From contig JAUKUA010000001.1 in the NCBI GenBank assembly GCA_030549175.1, forward strand, positions 1,798,001-1,862,000: 64,000 nt of DNA, read 5' to 3'. Positions within the stretch are counted from its first letter, which is position 1. The number at the start of each line of letters is the position of its first letter. Both the position numbers and the translations under genes were made by a program. Source of the stretch: Lasiosphaeris hirsuta (Eukaryota > Ascomycota > Sordariomycetes > Sordariales > Lasiosphaeriaceae). The notes below the pieces were generated by a model that saw only the letters and a list, made by a program, of their open reading frames with translations, did not search any database and had not been told where the DNA came from. Positions 48,009-58,190 of the stretch are shown here, one piece after another.

Positions 48009-49807
48009 TTACGGAAGCAGTCTCTTGGGCGTACGGGGGTAATATGCCGCCAGATGCACGCTGGGCAGGTTGAGATACCAAGCAACAACACGGTCCAGAC
48101 CAATTCCACCACCGCCGTGGGCCGGAACACCAGCCTGTCTGAAGACATCGACATACTCCTTGATTCCGGGGCTGTTGGGATCGACGCCCTTCTTGCGAAT
48201 GCGGGCCTCGAGCTCCACGGGGTCGTTAATACGCTGTCCGCCGGACAGGATCTCCTGGGCGCGCATGAAGAAGTCATAGGCGTTGGTCACCCTGGGGTTG
48301 GCAGGGTCCTCCTTGGCGTAGAAAGGACGCGCGGAGTCGGGGAACTTGTCAAGCACGAAGAAATCGGTCTTGTACTTCTTCCGGATAAGGGCTCCGAGAG
48401 CCTTCTCCTGGGGTGTGCTCATGTCTTCCTCGTCGCTGACGTCGCGGTACTCCTCGGGGCCCTCCTCACGGAGGAGCTTTTGACCTTCGGCAAACGTAAG
48501 GCGAACCTCCTTCCCGGGCTCAGGGAGGAGAAAGTCTTCTGAGGGGTAAACCGAGCGGACCAAGGCGATCTCTTCGGCGCAGCGCTCCTTGATGCCACGG
48601 AAAATGTGGAGGAGGACGTCTTCCAGCATATGCATGACTTCATGATAGTCCTTCTTGATTTCCATCTCCATATCGAGACCAGTGAACTGGAGAGTAACAT
48701 TTTAGAACAAAGCAAACCGTGGGCCCGGTGTGAACTTACCTCGGTCATATGTCTCGGTGTGTTGGAGTTTTCGGCTCTGAAGACCGGACCGATACAAAAG
48801 ACGCGTTTGCGGCCGCCGGCAATCTCGAATTGCTTGTAGAACTGCGGTGACTGAGCGAGGAAGGCCTCCTTTTCAAAATAGGGCATGCGGAATACGTTGG
48901 CACCACCTTCCGAGGCAGCGCCGATGAGGCATGGGGGCTCGAATTCTTTGAATCCCTTGGACTTCAAGAAGGAGCGGAACAAATCCTTCACTTCGATCCG
49001 GATATCGGCAATCGCTTGCTGCACTGGTGCTCGCTTGTGCATGACAATGTTGTCGAGATGGGTCAGCATAGATGCCGCAGGGATGGCGGATGCCTCTCCC
49101 GCTGGAGCGATGCTCAGCTTCTCAACCGCTTGCTCTACGGGTGCTTCCTCATCGCTGAAGTTGGCAATCGGCTTGTTTGCGGCTGCTAGTGTCATCCCCA
49201 ACATGGTAGGGGCAGGGGCGTGTACGAAGCACTTGGTGATGTGTAGCTCGAAGTAGGAGACCTTGCAGCTCTTGACGGGTTCCAGGGGCTTTTGCACCAC
49301 GGCCTCGACAACGACAAAGCTCTCGGGGTTGATACCTCCGACCCACTTGACCATCTGACGACTGACTGGCGCTCCCTCGGGGTTAGCAGCAGCAATTCCC
49401 TGGATGGTCCAGTTGCCCTCCTCGCGCAGCTCGACAAACACCATCTTTGCGCCCTGGGCGCGGGAGTTTTGGATCCAGGCGCGGAGTTCGACCGTCTTGC
49501 CGACATGCTCCTCGCTGATCTCCTTGAGAGTAACCTCGACGGAATTGGGGGAGAGCTTCGTCTCGTGCGTCTCCTGGCCGTAGTTCTCCTTCGCTAAATC
49601 CTCAGCTTGGGCGGCGGTGCCAGACGACGATGCGGCGGCGGCTCTCTCGGCGGCGCGACGTGCCTTTTCAGCCTCCTTCTTGGCCTTTGCCTCTGCCTTC
49701 TTGGCAGCCTTCTTTGAGGTGGATGCGCCGTCTTCTGCGCCCTCGGCAGTGGGGGTCTCGACGGGGGGCTCCGTAGGAGGGACTGAGCCGGCGGAAGGTT
49801 CAGCCAT
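48009..49807 (-). CDS. DPS1: Cytosolic aspartyl-tRNA synthetase
   Basis: Class IIb enzyme that charges tRNA-Asp in the cytosol. Exons 49807-48740 and 48686-48009 encode 581 residues. The single 53-nt intron has donor GTAAGT and acceptor CCAG. The N terminus is an Ala/Lys/Glu-rich extension (KKAAKKAEAKAKKEAEKA), as in eukaryotic AspRS, where it helps bind tRNA. An OB-fold anticodon-binding domain follows (VGKTVELRAWIQNSRAQGAK). The catalytic domain shows motif 2 FRAENSNTPRHMTEF and motif 3 GGGIGLDRVVAWYLNL, then YPRTPKRLLP at the C terminus. All class II motifs are intact. Its start codon lies 387 bases from that of the divergent Gemin2-family gene. Confidence 0.96.
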
Positions 49808-50194
49808 GGTGACGGTTTACGATCTAGTGGACGAGTCTGAGGCCAATTAGGGTGCTGAGGCGGGGATTGGGGGTGTGTAGGCTTCTTATGCTGCGTACTG
49901 TCAACTGCTCGGTTGATGATGTGCACGGTGTGACTCGAATTTTACCAGTCGCCTGAGATATCGGCCTGACGCGCCGGGAACAGGTGAGGGGCACTCCATC
50001 TTTTTGGCGGGGCTGTGTTGCTAGTTGCTATATGGAGGGGTAGCTACACATATCAGCCCTATCTGATAAGAGATGCATGATCTCCCCTAACCCTGAACCC
50101 TGGGGCCGCGCTAATAATCATTGCCAACATTTCGTCCAGAGCTCAGCACCTCAGTTTACATAGTCTTGCAGCACAATCCACCATTACAGCAGCG
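49808..50194. other. short divergent promoter region, DPS1 / Gemin2-family
   Basis: 387 bases separate two divergent start codons, so both genes share this DNA for initiation. The main visible feature is the telobox-like element at 50085-50101, listed separately. Confidence 0.6.
50085..50101. promoter_or_regulatory. telobox-like CCCTAACCCTGAACCCT element
   Basis: One exact CCCTAA and a following CCCTGAACCCT resemble interstitial telomere repeats (TTAGGG on the other strand). In several fungi Tbf1-type factors bind such sites in promoters of translation genes. Here it lies about 280 bases from the aspartyl-tRNA synthetase start and about 95 from the Gemin2-family start. Confidence 0.45.
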
Positions 50195-51760
50195 ATGGGC
50201 TCGAAACGCGACAACACAAGTCTCGATGACCTGTCTACGCAACCGTCAAACAAGCGCCGCCGAGAGCAGGCCCCGTCGAAATCTAGACATTCCGAGCCTA
50301 AGACCGATGCGACATACGGCCAGCGCGCCGTGTTCCCCAGCCTCGATGACCCGACCCATCCATCTGACGAGGATCTCGAGTTTGAGGATGAGGCCGACGC
50401 GATAGCCTATCTTAGATCTGTCCGGTAAGCATGCTTCTACAGTCTCTATCTTTCCTTCCCGCGGCCAATGCTTGCTAAACAGTCATTCTTTCGTTGCACT
50501 CACAGAGCAGAATAAGCTAATGGTAAGTATCGCAGACAAGAAGCCAACAGTATTCCAAACCTCCTCGTCGCCCCTAAAGCCGGACCCCAACTACCACCTC
50601 ACCTTTCAGAAGCCGACGATCGAATCGACAGAAGTATTTACGACAACGGCGTTGGGGACGCAAGAGGCTACTACCACGACGGCGCATACACGGCGGCCCC
50701 TGATACGGAATCTTCAGACGAAGGCGAATGCCACGAAAGCGACGTTGATTGGAACTCAGAAAGGGACCAGGCTGCAGCTGAAAAGGCCTTGCACGATGCA
50801 TACTACCACTCTCTCATCACCAAGTTCAAGGCTCTTCGTAGCCAGCTCTGCCAGAAGCCTCCACAAGAGCTCATTCAAGCTCTCGACAAGGACCACGGGA
50901 CCGAGGTCGGCCACTTTGGGGCAAAAAGCCGGACATTCAGTGTCTGGGAGCACCGTCTCCGTTATACCGATCCACTGCCCGTGCAGATCAGTACAATGGA
51001 GCGGCGCAATGCACTTAAGGTACTACGAGTCCTCCTAGGTGGCAAGTTCATTCGGCATGGATATGAACTTCGGGAGCGGACAAGCCGGTGGATATGGGCG
51101 CTTCTCGCAAGGGTTCCCGACCGTGGTGAGCTGGACTACACTGACGTTGGTTGGATCCGCGAGTTGGGTAAACGCGCAGTCTTGATGATGGTCAGCATTA
51201 CCCAAATGGCCGCATTGCAGCAAGAAGTTGATGGGGAGCTAGAGGGCGGGGAAGCTCTAGAAGAGGGCGAGGTCGAGGACGGGCATGATTTTCTGGAAGA
51301 GCTAGAGGCCGGTGAAGAGGGTGAGATCAGTGAAGATCCCCTCCCGGAGGATGTTGACGACGATGCGATGGGCGTACTACCTCCCCCAGCAGCCGTGCCT
51401 GCTCTTCCACTCCCAAATGATCCTACCGTTGAGGACGAAGAAGGAGAGGTGGATATGGATATCGACGATGGGGAAGTGTCCGACGAATCTGCTTCCAGAG
51501 ATATCCAGGCTGACATCGCAGCGGCAAAAGCGCGGCTTCTTTCGCAGCTCGAGAACCCCAAGATTGATGATAAGCCCCCTATCAACGCCATGGGCGAAGG
51601 GCGAGTTGCGGATAACGAACACGACGAGCAAACCACCTTTGACGAGAAGAGGTCTCGCATCAATGTGAGAGCGACGCTGAACATGATCTTGACTGTCGCT
51701 GGTGAGTTCTACGGGCAGAGAGATCTCTTGGAGTTTCGCGATCCATTCCCCTCGCTCTAA
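50195..51760 (+). CDS. Gemin2/SIP1-family snRNP assembly protein
   Basis: Gemin2 is the SMN partner that holds the Sm pentamer during spliceosomal snRNP assembly. Exons 50195-50424 and 50536-51760 give 484 residues. The 111-nt intron has branch GCTAAT. Spliced sequence reads AIAYLRSVRQEANSIPNLLVAPK, matching the Gemin2 motif YLRRVQ-EA-(P)-VVVA. The C-terminal helical part has RWIWALLARVPDRGELDYTD, WIRELGKRAVLMM and, after a long acidic insertion (about residues 310-450), RATLNMILTVAGEFYGQRDL, matching the Gemin2 end. Human Gemin2 is 280 residues, so the extra length is mostly this insertion and the N terminus. The call rests on motif comparison from memory and is fairly secure. The annotation could also appear as SIP1 or Brr1-like. 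Confidence 0.8.
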
Positions 51761-52162
51761 GTGTAAGCAGCACAGCCTCGTATTTTGGGTTTCACTCTCG
51801 ACTGGGAAATTGTAAGAATTCATCAGAACAGACGGTCAGATTACATGATCGCATTGTTTAGGGCCTAATAAAACCGTTATTGTCCTTGCAAACACGGCCT
51901 AACTACCGTGATATACATTCCTTTTCACGAGTAACTGCCAGGCGCTTGGTGGATACAACCACCGATGAAAAATAGCAAAGCCCCTTTTCCTCTTAACATA
52001 CAGTCATCCCGCTCCAGATGTATGGTATATGGTCTTCCAACACAGTCATAACACACCACGATCTCGCCCTAAAACGCCATGCTGGATGCGCCATTAATAA
52101 AACAAAGGTCTAAGAAAATAGCACAACGTAAAATATGTCATCCTTCTGCTCAGCGAGTTGAT
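51761..52162. other. convergent intergenic region
   Basis: 402 bases between the 3' ends of the Gemin2-family gene (plus) and the RNR-inhibitor gene (minus). Nothing beyond presumed 3' untranslated sequence is visible. Confidence 0.5.
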
Positions 52163-53005
52163 TCACTCCGTATCCATGTCTCTATCCATGCCGTAGTCCA
52201 AGAACGGAGCCTCTTCGAAATCGTCCAACGCCATGTTCTCCTGACCCAGCTCCGCAAGCGACCCGCTCGCCGGTGGGATATTGCTTGCCTTCTGGGCGCT
52301 GCCTCTCCGGCGCGGCTTTGGCACTGCCAGTACACGAACGCTTTCCCATCCTGCGGGTGCAAGACTTCTAGGACTGATCTCGCCGTCGAGCCAATCATCC
52401 CGGTTGCGCATCAGACCGCCGTGCGGGATGCGGAGCGTGTTGGCGCCAGCGCCGTCCTTCTCCTCTTCCTCAGCGACGTAGTAGCGCTTGCGGTTGGCAG
52501 CGGCCGAGGTCATCATGGCTTCCGTGGCCGAGGTAGTGCTGGATGTGCTGACGATCGAATCCTGGCTGCTGGTGAGGCCGGGCATGGGGTAGTGGTCGCT
52601 CATGACGTCAGAATTGGCGACACCGGGCTGCACCGCCAGCCCCCCGATCTTGTGGATGCCGCAGAAGGGCACGAGCTCGCGGCCGCCGCCTGCGCCGGGT
52701 GCTGTGTACGTGGCGGCGACCGGGACCGAGACGTCGGGGTTGTCGGTCCAGAGCGAGAAGCCCGAGTAGGTACCCGTCTTGTAACCCTCGGGGACCGCCT
52801 TGCGCACTCGCATCCCGACGCTGATCAGGTTCGATTGCACATGGTGGGGGAGCTCGGGGCCGTTCAGAGGGCCGGTCGTCGCTGCGACCGAGCTGGCGGC
52901 GGGCGGACCATTGGAGGGGGACTTGCTGAAGAAGGACGTGATTTGACGCTGCGCTGGGTCGCTGGCCGCGCCAGCGAACTGTCGCTTGGTTCGCGGGCCT
53001 GACAT
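52163..53005 (-). CDS. Spd1/Dif1-type ribonucleotide reductase inhibitor with PIP box
   Basis: Single exon, 280 residues. The start at 53005 (MSGPRTKRQFAG) is preferred over the upstream in-frame ATG at 53341, because the first 112 codons of the longer frame look like leader sequence. Residues 19-26 are QRQITSFF, a textbook PCNA-interacting peptide (Q-x-x-I-x-x-F-F). Residues 58-78, with SVGMRVRKAVPEGYKTG at the core, match the region I associate with the Spd1/Dif1/Hug1 RNR-inhibitor family. In yeasts these small proteins restrain ribonucleotide reductase or control import of its small subunit, and Spd1 is destroyed via PCNA and CRL4-Cdt2. The remainder is Ser/Ala-rich and ends in an acidic tail. 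PCNA-linked turnover is inferred. A PCNA-binding role other than RNR control is possible. Confidence 0.75.
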   Translation of the reverse strand: MSGPRTKRQFAGAASDPAQRQITSFFSKSPSNGPPAASSVAATTGPLNGPELPHHVQSNLISVGMRVRKAVPEGYKTGTYSGFSLWTDNPDVSVPVAATYTAPGAGGGRELVPFCGIHKIGGLAVQPGVANSDVMSDHYPMPGLTSSQDSIVSTSSTTSATEAMMTSAAANRKRYYVAEEEEKDGAGANTLRIPHGGLMRNRDDWLDGEISPRSLAPAGWESVRVLAVPKPRRRGSAQKASNIPPASGSLAELGQENMALDDFEEAPFLDYGMDRDMDTE

Positions 53006-54405
53006 TGGATTGTGGTGCTTATTCAGGGCGAAAAAAAAATCAGTTTTTGTGATGCCTGTGTGGCCTGATGGAAGTTGTTGTAAAGAAGGGTTTCTAACTG
53101 ATGCTGAGCCCAGCGGGCGCAACGAAATGCTATCGTGAAGACGGATTGCGAAATTGCAGGGTTGAGGTAGGAGGCTGGGGATCCGGCTCGGATGATCGCC
53201 CTGAAGCCGGGAATACGTATCGTGTGGGGAATAGAGGGAAGTCGCGACCGTGTTTTGTCGCGTTGATTGAATTTGCCGAGCTGAGATTGGACCATAGTTT
53301 ACTTGCTTAACGGCTTGCCTGACACCAGGCTCGCTCGTCATGCACTCCAGGTTTTACCCTGACGAGTAGCTGCCTTGCTTCAAGCTGTCTTCTCTCGCGA
53401 GTGCTGGCAATTCTAGATATTTCAAATCGAGGTCTGCAAAGGTGCTACATATGCAGAAGACTGCCGGTAGGGTCTTTGTCCGTATTTCTAGCTGAGCAGG
53501 CTTTCATAGAACTTGCAAGCCTTTGATGTGCGCTTGATACTGGCCCGATTTATGTATGCAGGCGATGGATGCCATGTGATAGGTACTAGGCACCCACATC
53601 ACCTTGGATAGGGTATGCTCTCGAAGCCTGGGAAATGCCCAAACACTAGCCCTGTATCCATGATGCCTCCCAAGACAAGTGGTGCACCCGCATAGGAACA
53701 TTTGGTCGAGCTGGTAGTAACACGAGTATTACAAGTTGTCATGGTTGGGCGATAGTTAGAGAGATTTACAAGGAAGTTCATGAACAAACCCCAGTAGCTT
53801 GAAGCTGCCTTCTACATAGTAGATGTTGCGAAGTGCAGAGACAGCCTTTTAGGCCATTGCCCATGAGGCCCAGAAGTGGCGTGTAAACAAGGATGCACAA
53901 ATAACTGAGACTAGCTGTCTCGGGTGCTTCACGGCCATCACAAACGCCTCACATCAAACAAAGATTCGTGGAATATCGTGAATTTCATTACAAAGTACAG
54001 TGTCCGCCTCGTGCTTCACACTGCACGCTGCTTCTGGCGATGTTCAGCGATCCACATCCTCGCATTTAGTGAAGTGCCACCCGCTCATGGCAGACCCGTC
54101 TAAACACTTGTGAAATGCTTGTCCAACCATGCAGTAATGTCCTGCCTGTACAGCGAAAGACCACGTTAAGCAGCGCAGATCGAGACAAAGTCGGGAAAAA
54201 GTCGATGCTGCAAGATATCCGGACCCCAAACGCCTCCTTTTTCTGGTACGAGGTGATTTTGGTAATCCATCTTTTATCCGCAAATGAGATTGATTGACGA
54301 TCGAGTAATGTGTATAGCGCCTGACTCAAGAAGTCTTGCAGATACCAAGATGTTCCCCATCACCATGCCATTATGCCGAAGAAAAGAAAACAGTCCATTG
54401 TCCAT
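53006..54405. other. intergenic region, RNR-inhibitor promoter and RPS27 3' flank
   Basis: Both neighbours are on the minus strand. The 1.4 kb holds the upstream region of the RNR-inhibitor gene (53006 onward) and the 3' flank of the ribosomal protein gene. Only short open frames are present. None is supported. Confidence 0.5.
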
Positions 54406-54997
54406 CTACTTTCTCCGGAAAGAGCAGCCCTCGGTCAGTCTAGCCTTGCCACCAGTCGGCTGGCAGAGAACGGTCGTGCATCCCTGGCAGATGACAACGG
54501 TCTGGGCGTGTGAGAAGACGGTGGTGATTGTGAAGCAGCCGGGGCACTTGACGTCCATGAAGAACGAGCGGGGTGCGGGCACGAGAGCCTACGACATAAT
54601 GTCAGTACCAGTCACGATTGGCGAACCCAAGCACCACGAACGGTGGCCTAGGAAGCAGGGGAGGAGATGGGAGAGCATACCTTGAGCTTGTGCTTGCGGG
54701 CCTCGGCAGCCGGGCTGGGGTTGAGGAGATCAACCGCGAGAACCTTTTAGAATCCATCCGTCAGCACCGTGCCATACGATCAACTTTGCTCTGTCGGTAT
54801 GGGTCGCGCCCCGGCTGAACCCGTTCACACATCATCGTTGTCCCCAGGGACCATCTCGAGTTCCGCCTTCGGATTCTGGTTCCCCTCCCATGTTTTTTTC
54901 GTGTGTGATATCGATGCGGATTTTCCCTGGTTCAGGCGGGGCGTGCCATCGCGCCGACAGGGGCAGAGCAAATTCGGAAACGGCAAGGTCTTACCAT
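54406..54997 (-). CDS. RPS27: 40S ribosomal protein eS27
   Basis: Zinc-binding protein of the small ribosomal subunit. Three exons: 54997-54995 (only the ATG codon), 54743-54681 and 54588-54406, giving 82 residues, exactly the family length. Intron 1 (54744-54994, 251 nt) starts GTAAGA right after the ATG. It ends with branch GCTGAC and AAAAG. Intron 2 (54589-54680) has branch ACTGACA. The protein reads [20 protein letters not shown], then the zinc finger CPGC...CQGC ([40 protein letters not shown]), ending EGCSFRRK. All four zinc cysteines are present. Too small and too split to appear as one open frame. Head to head with the phosducin-like gene. Confidence 0.97.
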
Positions 54998-55531
54998 CTT
55001 GACTGATTAGGAGAGTCGGCGATTCGATGACGAGGCGACGAGTTTTTTCGTGGATTGATGAAATCTGGTGGCGTTGACGCAGATTTATCCTCGTTTTGAT
55101 GGTTCGGGGGAAAAGAGGGGAGGTGCGTGTGAGGCCAAACAGCACAAAACTTCGAGGCGAAATTTCCATCTGTGAGGAAAATTCACTAGGCCCGAAGGGT
55201 ATTAGTTAGGGCTCGCAAATTTGGCCAATCAAGTATGTATATGCACGGACCAATGACCTAGGTGGGGCGAGCCTTGAGCTTGGTGACAGCTCTTGATGGT
55301 GGGGTTTGCGGGCAAGGCGGGGCAGAGGATCACGAGAGGGGCGCGAATGCTTCAGCCAGGCATCCTCTCTGACCAGGCATCCTCTCTGACCAGGCAGCCA
55401 TTTCCATACAGCCGCATTTAACGAAAATTGGGAGTTAGAAACAAGCCAGGAAGTCACGGACTATCAGTTATCTAGAAATACTACAATCGAATATCCTATT
55501 CAAGGCGACAACCCAGCGCAAACCTTTCATC
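54998..55531. promoter_or_regulatory. divergent promoter, RPS27 / PLP2
   Basis: 534 bases between start codons. Contains one TTAGGG at 55205-55210 (CCCTAA on the RPS27 strand), a CCAAT at 55225-55229 and a 17-base tandem repeat at 55356-55396. TTAGGG-type sites are common in fungal ribosomal-protein promoters. Relevance here is inferred. Confidence 0.4.
55356..55396. repeat. 17-base tandem repeat, CCAGGCATCCTCTCTGA
   Basis: Two exact copies (55356-55372 and 55373-55389) and the start of a third lie between the RPS27 and PLP2 start codons. Confidence 0.85.
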
Positions 55532-56371
55532 ATGGCAGCGCCCCAAGACCAGCGCATAGCCGTCCCTATTGACGACCCCAATGCTGATACAGAATGGTAT
55601 TTCAACCCCAGTCTTCTCATCCCCATCCCCCCACAACTCTCTAACAGCTACCCTAGGAACGACATTCTTCGGAAACATGGCGTCATACCCGAGAAGCCCC
55701 CAAGTCCGACCCCGATGATCGAGGAAGCAATTCAGGAAGCGCGACGACTGGCATATAATAACCGACTAGAAGGCAAGGACCTCGATGAACTAGACGAGCT
55801 TGAAGACGAAGAAGACGAGGAGTTTCTTGAGAAGTACAGGCAACAACGACTCAGGGAGCTTAGCGGGCTACGAAAGAAGTCAAAGTACGGCGCCGTATAC
55901 CCTCTGACGAAGCCCGAATATTCGCGCGAGGTCACGGAGGCATCCCTCGAGGGACCGGTATTTGTGAACCTCACTTCGTCGCTCGGCACAAACATCGAGT
56001 CGAGGGTGTTGACAGAGCTTTGGCGCCAGGCAGCACAAGAGTACGGCGATGTCAAGTTCTGCGAAATGAGGGCATCTCAAGCAATTGAGGGTTACCCTGA
56101 GAGGAACTGCCCCACGATTCTGGTCTATAGCAAGGGCGATATCACCATGCAGATTATAACACTCATGACTGTAGGGGGGGTTAGGATGAGCATGACAGAC
56201 CTCGACAAACTTCTCATTGAAGCTGGCGCCATCCGCGACAGCGATATGAGGGTGATGAAGCGAATGAGAGATGCCGAAGAAGCCGCAGAAGAGAAGATCA
56301 CAAATAAGGGGATCAGGAGCAGCTCTGACCGACCAAAGCAAAATGATGATGACGACGACGGCTGGGACTGA
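55532..56371 (+). CDS. PLP2: Phosducin-like protein, Plp2/PhLP2 type
   Basis: Thioredoxin-fold cochaperone of the cytosolic chaperonin CCT/TRiC that aids actin and tubulin folding. Exons 55532-55596 and 55657-56371 give 259 residues. The family core TEWNDILRKHGVIPEKP is rebuilt only when the 60-nt intron is removed. A charged helix follows (LDELEDEEDEEFLEKYRQQR, then LRELSGLRKKSKYGAVYPL). The thioredoxin-like domain comes next: GPVFVNLTSSLGTNIESRVL, KFCEMRASQAIEGYPERNCP and TILVYSKGDITMQIITL. The C-terminal tail is acidic (DDDDDGWD). The intron is a multiple of three and has no stop, so retention would insert 20 residues without truncation. Confidence 0.94.
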   Translation: MAAPQDQRIAVPIDDPNADTEWYFNPSLLIPIPPQLSNSYPRNDILRKHGVIPEKPPSPTPMIEEAIQEARRLAYNNRLEGKDLDELDELEDEEDEEFLEKYRQQRLRELSGLRKKSKYGAVYPLTKPEYSREVTEASLEGPVFVNLTSSLGTNIESRVLTELWRQAAQEYGDVKFCEMRASQAIEGYPERNCPTILVYSKGDITMQIITLMTVGGVRMSMTDLDKLLIEAGAIRDSDMRVMKRMRDAEEAAEEKITNKGIRSSSDRPKQNDDDDDGWD

Positions 56372-58190
56372 GGTATGGCTTATCAACGCTCTCTTTGGTC
56401 CCAACAGGAGGAATCAAACCTTGGATGGCCCCTGGCTACTAAACTTCCAACTCGTCAAGTCCATTATCAGCTGCTGTCAATATTTGAGTTCCACCGGGGT
56501 GGTCAACACTCTAGGCTTGCCGCTGGGAGATTACAAGCAAGTCTGAACATCAAGGGCTCCAGGCATGCGGTATAGCAATATCGCCATTCACTCCCTGCCA
56601 GGAAGATTGAGATATCGCCTTGCTCAAGTTGGCCTTTCCTGAGAAGTTGATTAGACTCCGCACATTGGAGCCTTGTGATGATGCTCAAGTCAGGGGCAGT
56701 TAGTTATCAGGCACAGTTGGCTCAAAGGCTGCCACCTACTCATTCCAGTTCATGCCACTACATTTGTACATGATGCCGAGCCTTTGTATATTATACGATA
56801 ATCATTCCAAAGATCATGAATCTGGTTCATGGATCTAATTGATGGAATAAGTGAATATCTGGCAGACACATATTCTTTGACATTTGAAGGCTTGCAAGCC
56901 GGATCCGACCCGATGGTAATGTGTCAGGAACGCGTATAGGCCTCATGCCCGAGGTCTAGGAGTAGCAGGATGTGAGCCCAGTCAGTCCGGCAGCTCGCGG
57001 CCAACATTGAACGCACCTTGGGCCTAGCGTGGTTTGATCTCCAGTAGTAGTACACACCACTCCAGAAACTAGTATTTTCTTGGGCCTACTTCGCTATTTG
57101 GGCATGTCACAGTCTGAAAAGTTTTCTCAATACTCAACAAAACTCAAAGGGGTCTAGCCAGCGAGTACTTCCACCAAGGCCTTCAGGTGGTTTTGCGGTT
57201 ACTGCGTGTCCCGGGAGGTATATGGTTTGTTTGTTAGCGCGTGACCTTCCCCCACCCCATAAAAAAGGCATATTTAATATTTCAGAAGGCCTTAGAAAGT
57301 ATTAGAAGGACTTTATAATATGCCTTTCGGGACTTTATCAGAGCTTGTTATAGACATTAACGACGGTATTTCTAGTATTTCAAAGGATATTTAGGGCTCA
57401 ATTAGTCCTCCCTCTTACAGGTTCTACTAAACCAGAGAAAAGACTATGGTCCAGGTCGATTGAGCAAGGGCGGAAGCAGAGTGGAGGTAGTATCACGAGG
57501 TCAAACTGTGAGGGAAGAGGATGCGGGTAGCTGAACAGACAATAGTCGAATCACAATTTGTCAAAACTTGGGCCCCCGAAACTGAAGCAGTCTTTCTGAA
57601 TGGGTTGCTCACCTGCAGCCACCGCCGATATCCGCGCGGTGGATGTTACCCCAATCGCTGTGCCAAGCACCGGAGAGGCGGGGAAGGAGGTTGGGGGTCA
57701 AGATGTCGAACATGAACTATTTTGTTGTAACTATCACACATCGTGCGATGCTTCGTATGAAATGGATTGTGACTGAGGTATCGTCAAATAAAGGAATGAT
57801 ATTTTCTCCCACCAGTACCATTCGCCCAATCGATAAGTTTCATCCGCCGAGATCAGGCGATTTGTTTTGTTCCAGTGCTGGCAATCCCGTCTCAAAAACT
57901 CACCTTTCAGGTCATCACTCACATAGGTCATCCCTAGTTTGCTGCCCACCTTCCCACCGTCTCACACTATCCATTTTATTCCTCGTTCGGAACCTTTCCA
58001 AACCTTTGCTTGAGCCACGCCATTTCCCAAAGGAGAGTGATTCGTCTCATAGTCTGCCACTGAGGCTTCGACAACAGCTACCTATCATCGCAGCCCACCA
58101 CACTTGGACGGGGGCATCCTGCGACGGCAGTAGTCGTCACAAATCGTATCTCTGGCAGGTGGAGAGAACCGACCACACAGCATTCCCATC
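56372..58190. other. intergenic region with an AT-rich degenerate segment
   Basis: This 1.8 kb between two plus-strand genes has no convincing open frame. Around 57260-57420 the base composition turns AT-rich and contains an 11-base inverted repeat, listed separately. The rest shows nothing specific. Confidence 0.5.
57263..57420. repeat. AT-rich segment with inverted repeat, possible repeat relic
   Basis: AAAGGCATATT near 57264 and its complement AATATGCCTTT near 57317 form an inverted repeat about 40 bases apart, within TA- and TTA-rich sequence unlike the GC-rich surroundings. This composition fits a small mobile-element remnant altered by RIP, but no terminal structure or coding remnant was recognised. 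Confidence 0.35.

Noticed and set aside
51136..51684. 182-codon Ser-rich minus-strand open frame
   Set aside because: Antisense shadow of the acidic insertion of the Gemin2-family gene.
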